From Sulfuriferula multivorans (GTDB lineage Bacteria > Pseudomonadota > Gammaproteobacteria > Burkholderiales > Sulfuriferulaceae): a stretch of DNA of 36,275 nt. Under the pieces are notes generated by a model. That model had not been told where the DNA came from. It did not search any database and worked only from the letters and a program-made list of their open reading frames with translations. The position numbers were made by a program, and so were the translations under genes. The stretch spans positions 1 to 36,275 of the forward strand of contig NZ_BGOW01000012.1 in assembly GCF_003851125.1 (NCBI RefSeq), written 5' to 3'. Position 1 is the stretch's first letter, and each line of letters opens with the position of its first letter. Of the stretch, positions 1 through 8,388 are shown one piece after another.

Positions 1-50
1 CGATGATAGTGTGGATTACCCATGTGAAAGTAGGTCATCGTCAGACTTCT
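1..50 (+). rRNA. rrf: 5S ribosomal RNA, 3' end only (partial)
   Basis: The first ~46 bases match the conserved 3' part of bacterial 5S rRNA, including the block GAAAGTAGGTCATCGTCAG (helix IV/V return strand and start of the helix I 3' strand). The 5' two thirds lie outside the window, so helix I pairing cannot be checked and the exact 3' end (about 46-50) is approximate. A strong terminator follows directly, as expected at the end of an rRNA operon; the 16S and 23S genes would be to the left. Confidence 0.85.
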
Positions 51-55
51 ATACC

Positions 56-89
56 AAAAAACCCTCAGGTGAAAACCTGAGGGTTTTTT
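56..89 (+). terminator. Rho-independent terminator of the rRNA operon
   Basis: A perfect 9-bp stem (ccctcaggt / acctgaggg) with a GAAA tetraloop is preceded by six A and followed by six T. It begins about 6 bases after the 5S rRNA end, so it most likely ends the rRNA transcript. The A tract on the left means it could also work on the opposite strand. Confidence 0.93.
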
Positions 90-217
90 ACTTTAAGGCA
101 ATGCAATCTACCGGATTTAAAACTCAACTGTTTGCTTCGCAGATGCGCGCAGTTCGCAGCTGGAATCATACGGGCGTAGAATTAACGCGATGGCGTTTTG
201 GTGCTAACGGGGGGTAG

Positions 218-432
218 ATGATGCGTACATATTGGTAGGGGCTGCGTTGGCATTCTGGCTGGCCGCCTGTGGTCAGCAGAAGCCATCGCAGCCACCGTTG
301 CCGAAGACACCAAGCGATTCGCGCTTATTCGATATGCAGCGAGATGAATTGCAGCGTGCAAAAGCAGTGGAGCAAACCGTGCAGCAGCAAAGCCAGGCGC
401 AACAACACGCAATAGATCAGCAGAGTCAATGA
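218..432 (+). pseudogene. Small lipoprotein, apparent frameshift at the start
   Basis: The open frame running to the TGA at 430-432 encodes a short membrane-anchored lipoprotein. A hydrophobic stretch ends in the lipobox LAAC followed by GQQ, then comes a Pro/Lys/Ser linker and a Gln-rich, probably helical tail (QQQSQAQQHAIDQQSQ). The only start codon in this frame is TTG at 232, which has no Shine-Dalgarno sequence and would give a signal peptide with no positive charge. A good start exists in another frame: a G-run at 208-214 is followed by ATGATG at 218/221, encoding M-M-R-T-Y-W and then TAG at 236-238. One extra base near 230-236 would join the two into a normal lipoprotein signal (MMRTYWLGAALAFWLAAC). 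So either one base is missing (mutation or sequence error) or the TTG is used. Family not recognised. It converges on tcdA with only 7 bases between the stop codons. Confidence 0.5.
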
Positions 433-439
433 AGAGTGT

Positions 440-1198
440 TTAACCCTCCTGCGTGGCGATTGCTGAAGTCTTTGTCTCCAGAAGTAGGCGACGAAGCACT
501 TCTCCGGCGAGCATCAGACCGAATAGTGCCGGCATGTAGCTGATGGTGCCGTTGATAGCACGCGGACGGCCAGGACCATCTACTGGTTGTGGTGGCAATG
601 GCGCGCTGGGCGCTTCATCGGAAAATACCGTTAAGATCCCATTTTTGATGCCGTGCCGCTGCAGTCGCTTACGCATGATGCGAGCCAATGGGCACATCTC
701 GGTCTTGCTGATATCCGCAAGCCTGATTCTGGAAGGGTCGAGACGGTTTCCTGCTCCCATGCTGGAAGCAACGAGCAAGCCGCGTTGCAAGCTACTCTGC
801 ACCAAGGCCACTTTGCAATTAAGCGAGTCGATGCAGTCAATCACATAATCAACCTCCTGCGGCACGTATGCGCTGACGTTTTCCGGCGTCAGAAATACCC
901 GGTGGATGACCACTTGGCAGGCCGGATTGATATCCATGATGCGCGACTGCATTAATTCCGCCTTGGATTGCCCCACCGCGGAAAGCAGCGCAGGTAATTG
1001 GCGGTTGATATTGCTGGTGGCGACCACATCATGATCCACCAGTGTGAGCTTGCCCACGCCTGCGCGTGCCAGCGCTTCCACGCAATAAGATCCGACGCCG
1101 CCCAGCCCTGCGACAAAGATGTGTTTGCCGGCAAGCAGTTGCAGGCCGGCGTCGCCAAGCAGGATGTGGGTGCGTTCGAATTGTGGCAATGCGGTCAT
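440..1198 (-). CDS. tcdA: tRNA threonylcarbamoyladenosine dehydratase (TcdA)
   Basis: An E1-like (ThiF/MoeB/HesA) ATP-dependent enzyme of 252 aa, the usual length for TcdA (CsdL/YgdL). TcdA cyclises the threonylcarbamoyl side chain of t6A37 in tRNAs that read ANN codons to ct6A. The N-terminus carries the Rossmann nucleotide motif GLGGVGSYCVEALARAGVG (about residues 31-49), then LTLVDHDVV and NINRQ, the adenylation-site signature of the family. The block FSDEAPSAPLP in the C-terminal half resembles other TcdA proteins and separates it from ThiF and MoeB. No CxxC zinc motif is evident. Its start shares ATGA with the antiporter stop, so it is the last gene of the minus-strand operon and is probably translated by coupling. 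Cytoplasmic. Confidence 0.92.
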   Translation of the reverse strand: MTALPQFERTHILLGDAGLQLLAGKHIFVAGLGGVGSYCVEALARAGVGKLTLVDHDVVATSNINRQLPALLSAVGQSKAELMQSRIMDINPACQVVIHRVFLTPENVSAYVPQEVDYVIDCIDSLNCKVALVQSSLQRGLLVASSMGAGNRLDPSRIRLADISKTEMCPLARIMRKRLQRHGIKNGILTVFSDEAPSAPLPPQPVDGPGRPRAINGTISYMPALFGLMLAGEVLRRLLLETKTSAIATQEG

Positions 1199-2457
1199 TT
1201 ACTCACCTGTGTATCGATGGCCGTAGCCGTGTCATTGCGTTGATATATCCGTTTGATGATGAACGGCGGCACCACGGTGGTCAATGCGATCACAATCAGC
1301 AGCGCCGCATAGACTTGCGCATCCAGAATGCCATTGGCAAAACCGATCTGGGCGAAAATAAGACCCACTTCACCGCGCGGGATCATGGACAGGCCAATAA
1401 CCGCCTGCTGCAGACGTGGTTCCTTGATCAGAAAGCCGGAAACCAGCTTGCCGGCAACGGCGACCACCAGCAGCGCGACAGACAGACCCCAGACGAAGGC
1501 CGACGACCAGTCCACCTGTTTGAGGTTGAGCGAGATGCCGACCATCACAAAGAACAGCGGCGTGAAGGTATGGATCAACGGCCGCATCTGGCTCTCCAGG
1601 CGATGAGACAGCTCCGGGCTGGGAGCGAAAATCCGGTTCAGGTAAGCGGAGAACGGGATGCGCAGCCGTTCGGTCAGGGTGACGCGGAAGTGTTGCCCCA
1701 TGGCGATACCGGCTGCGAATCCACCCATGATCTCGGGCGCGCCAATGGCATGCGCCAGATAGCTGAACAGCATGATCAGGCTCAACGCCATGGTCAGCAA
1801 TAGTCCCGGCGAACTGCTGCGGCGATCGAAATGGCCGATGATGAAAGCCATAAGTTTGGCCGCGAACGGGGACAGCAGCATGAACAGGACGATGTAAGCG
1901 CCGACCTTGCCGGTCGCCGCCAGTGACATTTCTCCGGATACCGCAAACTGGTAGAGGAAAGCGAGCAGGATGACACCGACGATGTCATCCAGTACCGCAG
2001 CGCCAATGACGATTTGCGCTTCATCACTGTTGCGGCGGCCTAGATCGGTCAGCACGCGCACGGTGATGCCGATACTGGTGGCGGTCAGGGTGCCGCCGAT
2101 GAACAGGCTGGCCAGCAAAGACATGCCAAACATTGCGTGGCTGACCAGGTAACCGAACCCGAACGGAAATACCACGCCGGCGATAGCCACGACGATGGGT
2201 TTGGAGCCAGCCTTGGCGAGGCGGAACACGTCGGTATCCATACCCACTTCGAACAGCAGCAGGATAATGCCGATCTCCGCCAGCAGCTTCATGGTGGCGT
2301 CCGGGCTGACCAGTCCGAGCAAGGACGGGCCGATGATGAGGCCGGCGGCGAGTTCGCCGATTACTGCCGGAACACCGATGCGTATCGCCAGCTCGGATAA
2401 GAACCGTGCGGCCAGCAATAAAACAGCGAGGGTGAGAAAGAAATTATGTGCTTCCAT
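1195..2457 (-). CDS. CPA2-family cation:proton antiporter (Kef/NapA type)
   Basis: An integral membrane protein of 420 aa with about 12-13 hydrophobic segments, typical of the Na+/H+ exchanger fold. It begins with a hydrophobic helix and the block GVPAVIGELAAGLIIGPSLLG, typical of CPA2 antiporters. The motif AAVLDDIVGVILLAFL holds the paired aspartates used for cation/proton binding in this group. The chain stops after the membrane domain and lacks the C-terminal TrkA-N (RCK) domain of KefB/KefC, so it is closer to short NapA/GerN-like Na+ or K+/H+ antiporters; the ion cannot be read from the sequence. Its start overlaps the tatD stop by 14 bases and its stop overlaps the tcdA start by 4, so all three are likely co-translated. 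Confidence 0.88.
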   Translation of the reverse strand: MEAHNFFLTLAVLLLAARFLSELAIRIGVPAVIGELAAGLIIGPSLLGLVSPDATMKLLAEIGIILLLFEVGMDTDVFRLAKAGSKPIVVAIAGVVFPFGFGYLVSHAMFGMSLLASLFIGGTLTATSIGITVRVLTDLGRRNSDEAQIVIGAAVLDDIVGVILLAFLYQFAVSGEMSLAATGKVGAYIVLFMLLSPFAAKLMAFIIGHFDRRSSSPGLLLTMALSLIMLFSYLAHAIGAPEIMGGFAAGIAMGQHFRVTLTERLRIPFSAYLNRIFAPSPELSHRLESQMRPLIHTFTPLFFVMVGISLNLKQVDWSSAFVWGLSVALLVVAVAGKLVSGFLIKEPRLQQAVIGLSMIPRGEVGLIFAQIGFANGILDAQVYAALLIVIALTTVVPPFIIKRIYQRNDTATAIDTQVSK

Positions 2458-3238
2458 GTTGAGAAATCGTTTCCAGTTGAAGGGACAAGACGGCGCAGGC
2501 GTTTTTGGAAGTGATATGCATGACCATATCCGGCGTGATGCCGCGCAGCTCGGCTAGTACAGCGGCAATGCGCGGGAGTTGCTCAGGGCCATTGCGTTTC
2601 GAGTGTAGCCAGGCTGGCGCCATATCCGGCGCGTCGGTTTCCAGCACGAGAGCTTCCGGCGGCAACTCGGCGGCAAGACGACGCAAATTCGAGGCCCGAG
2701 TATAAGTCATCGCGCCTCCGAAGCCCAGTTTGAACCCTTGCCGGATGAACGCTTCGGCTTGCTGACGACTACCGCTGAAGGCGTGAGCGATGCCGCGCCG
2801 GATACCGAAGCGACGCAATTGTTTCAATACCTGATCGTTGGCGCGACGGCTATGGAGTAATACCGGCAGGTCGAAATCACGGGCGATTTTAAGCTGTTCG
2901 GTGAAGAAGTATTCCTGCGTCGCCGCGTCCAGATCCGGCACGAAAAAATCCAGCCCGATTTCGCCTATTGCCACGGGGCGCTGCCGCTCAATGGCGGCGC
3001 GCAACAAGATGAGATGTTCCGGCAGATGTGCGTGGATGTACATCGGATGCAGCCCCAGCGCCGGCACGCAGCCGGGATAGCGCTGGCAGGCAGCCAGTAC
3101 GGCGCTGAAGTTGGTGTACTGCACTGCGGGAACAACAATGGTTTTAACGCCTGCCGACCAGGCCTGAGCTGCCACCGTGTCGCGGTCGGTGTCGAATTCG
3201 GCGGCGTCCAGATGGCAGTGGGTATCGATGATATTCAT
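2444..3238 (-). CDS. tatD: TatD-family metal-dependent hydrolase (DNase)
   Basis: A 264-aa amidohydrolase-fold protein, the usual length for TatD/YcfH/YjjV. Metal ligands are visible in order: HCHLD just after the start (residues 6-10), GEIGLDF (Glu ligand), a His in the VLLHSRR block, and ETDAPDMAP near the C-terminus. TatD enzymes are Mg2+-dependent 3'-5' exonucleases active on single-stranded DNA and RNA; whether this paralogue acts on nucleic acid is inferred. A longer open frame reaches 3349, but homologues start at MNIIDTHCHLD and an AGGAAG-type ribosome site lies just upstream of 3238, so that ATG was chosen. It sits 32 bases after the Ca2+ ATPase and overlaps the antiporter gene. Confidence 0.9.
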   Translation of the reverse strand: MNIIDTHCHLDAAEFDTDRDTVAAQAWSAGVKTIVVPAVQYTNFSAVLAACQRYPGCVPALGLHPMYIHAHLPEHLILLRAAIERQRPVAIGEIGLDFFVPDLDAATQEYFFTEQLKIARDFDLPVLLHSRRANDQVLKQLRRFGIRRGIAHAFSGSRQQAEAFIRQGFKLGFGGAMTYTRASNLRRLAAELPPEALVLETDAPDMAPAWLHSKRNGPEQLPRIAAVLAELRGITPDMVMHITSKNACAVLSLQLETISQHGST

Positions 3239-3270
3239 GGTGACGCCTTCCTGTTGGATGCACGGTCCAT

Positions 3271-5955
3271 CTAGGCAGAACCAACCGGTGGGTGTCGAGG
3301 CTGGTCTTCTCGTGCATTCTGGTACAACCAGCCTTGCCGTATCGCCCATTTTTCCAGTTCCACCCCCCAGAACACAATGGTGGAGAGGGCGAGGCAGAGC
3401 ACGAGTTCGGCTGCACTGAGTGGCTGGGTCTTGAATATGCTATTGAGCACGGGGACATAAAGGGTGGCCATTTGCAGCAGGAAAGTCAGGGCGACTGCGG
3501 CGAGCAGCAGACGGTTCGAGAACACGCCGATGGAAAACAGGGAGGCCCGCTCCGCACGGATGGCGAGCACGTGGCCGAGTTGCGACAGGGTGAGCACGGT
3601 GAACACCATGCTTTGCCAGTGGGCTGAGCCGGTGTAATAGGCCCAGGCCTGGGTCAGCAGTGATACAGCGCCTATCAGCAGGCCTACCCACAGGATATGC
3701 TGCCACATGCCGTGGGCGAAAATGCTCTCGGCGGGAGGGCGTGGCGGGCGTTGCATAATGCCGTGCTCTGCGGGTTCCCTGGCCAGGGCGAGGCCGGGCA
3801 GGCCGTCGGTGACCAGATTGATCCATAAAATGTGAATGGGCAGCAGCGGGATCGGCAGGCCCAGGAATGGGGCGAGGAAGATCACCCAGATCTCGCCGGA
3901 ATTGCCGGTCATGGCGTATTTGATGAACTTGCGGATGTTGTCGAAGATGCGCCGCCCTTCCCGGACCGCGTGGACGATGGTGGCGAAATTATCGTCCAGC
4001 AGCACCATATGTGCTGCCTCACGCGCCACGTCGGTGCCGCCGCGGCCCATGGCCACGCCGATGTCGGCGCGCCGCAGCGCCGGCGCGTCGTTCACCCCGT
4101 CCCCGGTCATGGCAACGAATTCGCCATGGGCCTGCAAGGCTTGCACAATGCGGATTTTCTGCGCCGGATCGACACGGGCATAGACCCGTATCTCCCGCAC
4201 TTTTTGCGCGAATGCGGCGTCGGTAAGCGCGGCGAGCTCAACGCCGGTCATGACCGCCGCGCCGTCTTCGATGATCGCCAGACGTTGGGCAATGGCGCGA
4301 GCGGTGGCGGGGTGGTCGCCGGTGATCATCACCGGCGTGATGCCCGCCGACTTGCATTCCGCCACCGCCTGTTTCGCTTCGCGCCGGGGCGGATCCATCA
4401 GCCCGGTGAAGCCGAGAAAAACCAGTTCCTGCTCCACGCCTTCAAGCGTTTCCGGCAACGCAGCGAAGCGGCGGCAGGCCACAGCCAGCACGCGTAGCCC
4501 TTCCGACGCCATCGCGTCGGCGATGGCTAATAGTGTTGCGGACTGCAGCAATACTTCACCGGCGCCGGTCAGTTGTTTGGTACAGCGCGCCAGCAGCGCC
4601 TCCGGCGCGCCCTTGCAGTAAGCGGTCACACCGTCGCCGTCGCGATGCAGCGTAGTCATCAGCTTGCGCTCGGAATCGAAAGGCAGCTCGGCCACGCGCG
4701 GTAGCTGCCACTCCAGTTCGGCCTTGATCGCGCCAGCGCACTCGGCTGCTTCCAGCAGCGCTACTTCGGTGGGGTCGCCGCTGGGGTGGCCAGCCTTGGT
4801 GTAGCCGGCGTCGTTGCACAGCGCCAGTGCCCGATAGAGCCGGGTCCAGGGTTGTGTGGGTTCGCTTGGCGGCGGTTGGTGCACCCCGTCGGCGTAAAAT
4901 GCCTCGGCGTGCATACGATTCTGGGTGAGGGTGCCGGTTTTGTCGGAGCAGATGATGGTGATGGAACCCAGGGTTTCCACCGCCGGCAGGCGTCGGATCA
5001 ATGCGTGTTGCTTCACCATGCGGTAGGCCCCCAGGGCGAGCGAAATGGTCACCACCGCCGGCAGGGCTTCGGGAATGGCGGCCACCGCAAGACTCACGGC
5101 GGTCAGGAACATCAGTACTGCCGCTTCGCCGCGCAGGATGCCGGCGACGAAAATGATCGCGCAGATAGCCAGTACCGCCACGGCAAGCCGGCTGCCGAAG
5201 CGCGCCAGACGTTTTTGCAGCGGGGTTTTTACTTCCTCCGCGCCGGCCAGCAGCGTGGCGATTTTCCCCAGTTCGGTGGCGAGCCCGGTGGCCACCACTA
5301 TCCCTGCGCCGCGTCCGTAAGACACCACTGTGCCCTTGTACGCCATGTTGTACCGGTCGGGGAGTGGCAGTTCGCGTCCAGGCAACGGTTCGGCGGTTTT
5401 CTCCACGGCGTGGGATTCGCCGGTGAGTGCCGCCTCCATCATCTTGAGCCGCGCCGCTTCCAGCAGGCGCAGGTCCGCCGGTACCAGGTTGCCCGCTTCC
5501 AGCAGCACGAGATCGCCCGGTACCAGTGCTTCGGTGGGAATTTCCAGCACCCGCCCGTTGCGCCGTACCCGGGTTGTCGCCGCGGCCAGTTTTTTCAATG
5601 CCGCCATGGCTTTTTCCGCACGGTATTCCTGGATGAAGCCGATGACCGCGTTGAGCAGGATGATGACCGCGATGGCGATGGTGTCCTCGGGATCGCCGAT
5701 CACGCCGGTAATTGCGGCGGCGGCGAGCAGCACCAGGATCATGAAGTCCGCGAACTGGTCGAGGAAGATACGCCATGCCGGGCGCCTTTTGGCTTCGGGC
5801 AACGCGTTTGGGCCATGGCGTTGCAGGCGGGCACCCGCTTCGGCAGCGGTGAGGCCGCGCACAAAATCGACATCCAGCGCACGCGCTGCTTCCTCGACGG
5901 AAAGGGCGTGCCAGAGGGGAATAGTCTGTGCGGTGGATTGAGCGCTATTCGCCAT
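3271..5955 (-). CDS. P2A-type calcium-transporting P-type ATPase
   Basis: An 894-aa P-type ATPase, the length of PacL/PMR1-like Ca2+ pumps. Domains in order: N-terminal cation-ATPase domain, actuator domain with TGES, phosphorylation loop with [13 protein letters not shown] (phosphorylated Asp about residue 338), nucleotide-binding KGAPE, hinge motifs TGDHPATA and [10 protein letters not shown], then six C-terminal membrane helices. The Ca2+ ligands of SERCA-type pumps are conserved: the Glu of PEALP in M4, Asn and Glu in GNSGEIW of M5, and Asn, Thr and Asp in NLVTDGLP of M6. This argues for Ca2+ (possibly Mn2+) export rather than H+ or K+. PEALP replaces the commoner PEGLP, a frequent bacterial variant. 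The start overlaps the upstream exchanger gene by 11 bases, so two systems predicted to move Ca2+ are expressed together. Confidence 0.92.
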   Translation of the reverse strand: MANSAQSTAQTIPLWHALSVEEAARALDVDFVRGLTAAEAGARLQRHGPNALPEAKRRPAWRIFLDQFADFMILVLLAAAAITGVIGDPEDTIAIAVIILLNAVIGFIQEYRAEKAMAALKKLAAATTRVRRNGRVLEIPTEALVPGDLVLLEAGNLVPADLRLLEAARLKMMEAALTGESHAVEKTAEPLPGRELPLPDRYNMAYKGTVVSYGRGAGIVVATGLATELGKIATLLAGAEEVKTPLQKRLARFGSRLAVAVLAICAIIFVAGILRGEAAVLMFLTAVSLAVAAIPEALPAVVTISLALGAYRMVKQHALIRRLPAVETLGSITIICSDKTGTLTQNRMHAEAFYADGVHQPPPSEPTQPWTRLYRALALCNDAGYTKAGHPSGDPTEVALLEAAECAGAIKAELEWQLPRVAELPFDSERKLMTTLHRDGDGVTAYCKGAPEALLARCTKQLTGAGEVLLQSATLLAIADAMASEGLRVLAVACRRFAALPETLEGVEQELVFLGFTGLMDPPRREAKQAVAECKSAGITPVMITGDHPATARAIAQRLAIIEDGAAVMTGVELAALTDAAFAQKVREIRVYARVDPAQKIRIVQALQAHGEFVAMTGDGVNDAPALRRADIGVAMGRGGTDVAREAAHMVLLDDNFATIVHAVREGRRIFDNIRKFIKYAMTGNSGEIWVIFLAPFLGLPIPLLPIHILWINLVTDGLPGLALAREPAEHGIMQRPPRPPAESIFAHGMWQHILWVGLLIGAVSLLTQAWAYYTGSAHWQSMVFTVLTLSQLGHVLAIRAERASLFSIGVFSNRLLLAAVALTFLLQMATLYVPVLNSIFKTQPLSAAELVLCLALSTIVFWGVELEKWAIRQGWLYQNAREDQPRHPPVGSA

Positions 5956-6940
5956 GGATAAATATCACGTAGGAGTTTAAAAGATAGACGCTGAACAAAA
6001 ACAGGCTCACCCAGCCAACTCTTTTGAATAGCCGCTCAGCCGGGCGATAGAGCAGGCCGACAATGGCGGCACCGGTCATGGTGATGGCGGACAGGGCGGT
6101 GGCCAGGTGCATGGGTGAAACATGGGCGAGGATCGGCCCGTCCGTAAACAGCACATCATCCACCGCGATCAGCAGCAGATTGAACAGGTTGCTGCCGAGC
6201 AGGTTGGCCACCGCCATATCCAGCGCGCCGATACGCACAGCGCTGATGGTCACTACCATTTCCGGCACGGTAGTAGCGAGTGCCACCAGCAAGGTGCCGA
6301 CGAAGGATTGCCCCCAGCCCATTTGGGCCGCGATGTCGCGCCCAAGGAACGGCAACCACAGGCCCATCACCACCACTACCGCGGCCGCTGCGGCGTAGCG
6401 CAGCGCCGCCTGGCGCAGCGTGATGTGCGGGTAACGTTCGGCGCGCTCTTCCATATATTCGGCCATTTGCCTTTGTTCGTAGCGGTATACGGTGCGCATC
6501 GCCGACAGGTAAATCAGCACGATGATGGGTGAATACAGCCCCACGTGCCCGAGTGCCGGCGCTTTGCCGCCCAGCAACAGGCTGAAGCTGACAAAGCCGA
6601 GCAGCACCACGCCAAAGCCGGCTGACAGGATATGCCCCTGGCTGGCGCGGGTATACACCGATTCGCCCCGGTACAGGAAATCCACCACCACCAGAAAAGC
6701 CAGGTTGAACACGCAACTGCCCAGCACGTTGCCGATGGCGATGTTGGGCGCATCAGCCACGGTGACCGCGCTGATGCCGGTGATGAGTTCCGGCAGGGAG
6801 GTGACCGAAGCCATCAGTACCAGGCCGACCCAGGTACCGCCCATTCCGGTCTTGTCGGCGATGATGTCACCGTAGCGTGACAGTTTGGTACCGGCAAAGC
6901 CAATCAGCGCCATGCACAGAATGAATTGCAGCCAGATCAT
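5945..6940 (-). CDS. CaCA-family sodium/calcium (cation) exchanger
   Basis: A 331-aa membrane protein with about 10-11 helices and the two alpha-repeats that define the Ca2+/cation antiporter superfamily: GLVLMASVTSLPELITGISA near residues 28-47 and LLVALATTVPEMVVTISAV in the second half. The acidic Glu of each S/T-(L/V)-P-E motif is the ion ligand. A loop rich in charged residues (YEQRQMAEYMEERAERYP) separates the two halves. Similar to YrbG-like exchangers; Na+/Ca2+ or H+/Ca2+ exchange is inferred. The frame is open much further upstream, but that part lies inside mutY; the ATG at 6940 starts with a hydrophobic helix and shares ATGA with the mutY stop, so it was chosen. Confidence 0.9.
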   Translation of the reverse strand: MIWLQFILCMALIGFAGTKLSRYGDIIADKTGMGGTWVGLVLMASVTSLPELITGISAVTVADAPNIAIGNVLGSCVFNLAFLVVVDFLYRGESVYTRASQGHILSAGFGVVLLGFVSFSLLLGGKAPALGHVGLYSPIIVLIYLSAMRTVYRYEQRQMAEYMEERAERYPHITLRQAALRYAAAAAVVVVMGLWLPFLGRDIAAQMGWGQSFVGTLLVALATTVPEMVVTISAVRIGALDMAVANLLGSNLFNLLLIAVDDVLFTDGPILAHVSPMHLATALSAITMTGAAIVGLLYRPAERLFKRVGWVSLFLFSVYLLNSYVIFIHGE

Positions 6941-7989
6941 GCGGGCGTTTCCAGCGCGACCAGCTGTTGCAGCAATTTGCGCACGGGAGTGGGAATTGCG
7001 GCGTTGAGCGCAGCGCGCGGCGCCAGCCATAATTGCCCGGTTTGCTCGGCGCGGGGGAGCAAGCGGGTGACGTCGAGCAACTGGGGTGCGATGCGCAGGC
7101 GGAAATGGGTGAAGCTGTGTTTGAGTTCGGGCAAGCTTCCCGCGGCGGTCGTTTCCATGCCGAAGCGGGTACGGCAATGCGTCGCGATATCGGTATCCAT
7201 ATCCGCTTCCGGCAGGCTCCACAGCCCGCCCCAGATGCCGCTGGGTGGGCGCTTTTCCAGCAGAATTTCGCCTGCATGGCGCAGGATGAGCATGTGGGTG
7301 GCCTTTTGCGGTGTGGTTTTCCTGGAGCGTGGCGTGGGCAAACAAGCCACCTGATTCGAAGCGCGTGCTACGCAACTGGTGCTGACCGGGCAATGGTCAC
7401 ACGCAGTGCGGGAACGTGTGCATACCGTGGCACCCAGATCCATGAGCGCCTGGGTATAGGTCGCCACGTTGTGGGCGGGCAGCAAGGATTCGGCCAGTTG
7501 CCACAAGCTGGTTTCCACTTTTTTTTCTCCGGGATAACCGGTGATGCCGAAATGGCGTGTCAGGACACGCTTTACATTGCCGTCGAGAATGGCGCTGCGC
7601 GCGCCGAAAGCAAAAACAGCGATTGCGCTTGCAGTGGAGCGTCCGATTCCCGGCAAGGCGACGATATCCTCGATCCGCGCGGGAAATGCACCGCCATGCC
7701 GCTCGCACACCCGCTGCGCTGCACCATGCAGGTTACGTCCGCGCGAGTAATAGCCGAGTCCGCTCCATAGCTCGAGCACTTCATCCTGGGAGGCTTCGGC
7801 GAGCCGAGTCAAGTCGGGGAAACGTTCCAGAAAACGCAGGTAATACGGAATCACTGTGTTGACCTGGGTCTGCTGCAACATGATTTCTGACAGCCAGATG
7901 CGATAGGCGTCGTGAGTGTTCTGCCAGGGCAAGTGATGGCGGCCGTGAATTTGTTGCCAATGGATCAGGTGCTGAGCGAAGTCGGACAT
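6937..7989 (-). CDS. mutY: Adenine DNA glycosylase MutY
   Basis: A 350-aa base-excision repair enzyme that removes adenine mispaired with 8-oxoguanine. The helix-hairpin-helix glycosylase domain carries the catalytic Glu in LSEIMLQQTQV (residue 35), LPGIGRSTASAI (the HhH) and the catalytic Asp in ILDGNVKRVLTR (residue 136). The [4Fe-4S] cluster cysteines C190-x6-C197-x2-C200-x5-C206 are intact. The C-terminal third is a NUDIX-like domain (from about LILRHAGEILLEKRPPSGIW) that recognises 8-oxoG. The start at 7989 gives the usual N-terminus (MSDFAQHLIHW). The same frame stays open for 65 more codons to an ATG at 8184, so an N-terminal extension is possible. First gene of the minus-strand operon. 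Confidence 0.94.
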   Translation of the reverse strand: MSDFAQHLIHWQQIHGRHHLPWQNTHDAYRIWLSEIMLQQTQVNTVIPYYLRFLERFPDLTRLAEASQDEVLELWSGLGYYSRGRNLHGAAQRVCERHGGAFPARIEDIVALPGIGRSTASAIAVFAFGARSAILDGNVKRVLTRHFGITGYPGEKKVETSLWQLAESLLPAHNVATYTQALMDLGATVCTRSRTACDHCPVSTSCVARASNQVACLPTPRSRKTTPQKATHMLILRHAGEILLEKRPPSGIWGGLWSLPEADMDTDIATHCRTRFGMETTAAGSLPELKHSFTHFRLRIAPQLLDVTRLLPRAEQTGQLWLAPRAALNAAIPTPVRKLLQQLVALETPA

Positions 7990-8388
7990 GACATGGTGAT
8001 CGGTTATTCGTTGAAAGTGTAGTGAGTGCAGGCAGGCGTTACAAGCAGTGCTTTCGGGATCCGGTTCCGGTTTCATTTCCTGTTTGTGTCCAACCGCACA
8101 TACCGCGAGACCGTCTATCGATACCATTGCTGAATAGGAGCATTTCAAATTGCCAATTAAATTCTCAGCCTTAAGTGTTTCCATGCAAATTCCTGAAACT
8201 CCCTCATTTTCAATCCATGGTCATTTTGACACCCACAAGAAAAAAATGTGGGTAGGCCTGGATGCCGGCTATACGAGGGATAAACGCTAAATCCAATCAG
8301 AAATTCATGGCATTAAATGTTTTCGGACTATGTATTAGTCAAATTGTCCTATATGGTTAAAAGGAACTCATCCAACGAGGGTGTGCCA
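7990..8388. other. Divergent intergenic region between mutY and glgB
   Basis: This 399-base gap separates two divergent operons, so promoters for both must lie here, but no convincing -35/-10 pair was found in either direction. A perfect TTGACA stands at 8226-8231 with no good -10 at 16-18 bases. A hairpin (ACCCACA / TGTGGGT, about 8231-8253) with an A-rich loop overlaps it and could be an operator or transcript structure. Towards glgB the sequence becomes AT-rich (about 8300-8365). On the minus strand the mutY frame continues open to 8184. A 35-codon plus-strand frame at 8183-8290 has no ribosome site. Confidence 0.5.

Noticed and set aside
11-217. 68-codon plus-strand open frame
   Set aside because: It runs through the 5S rRNA end and its terminator and has no ribosome site or protein-like features.
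1066-1803. 245-codon plus-strand frame
   Set aside because: Antisense to tcdA and the antiporter gene, rich in His/Gln/Arg; both antisense genes match known families.
3832-5961. Long plus-strand frames opposite the Ca2+ ATPase (up to 391 codons), and a 406-codon minus-strand frame at 4556-5776
   Set aside because: Shadow frames of a high-GC gene; the ATPase frame holds all P-type motifs, the others show none.
8226-8254. TTGACA followed by a hairpin, as a promoter for glgB
   Set aside because: At 16-18 bases spacing there is no acceptable -10 (closest is TGGGTA).
8183-8290. 35-codon plus-strand frame in the mutY-glgB gap
   Set aside because: Protein-like composition in places, but no ribosome site, no recognised family, and it overlaps the possible mutY regulatory region; too weak to list.
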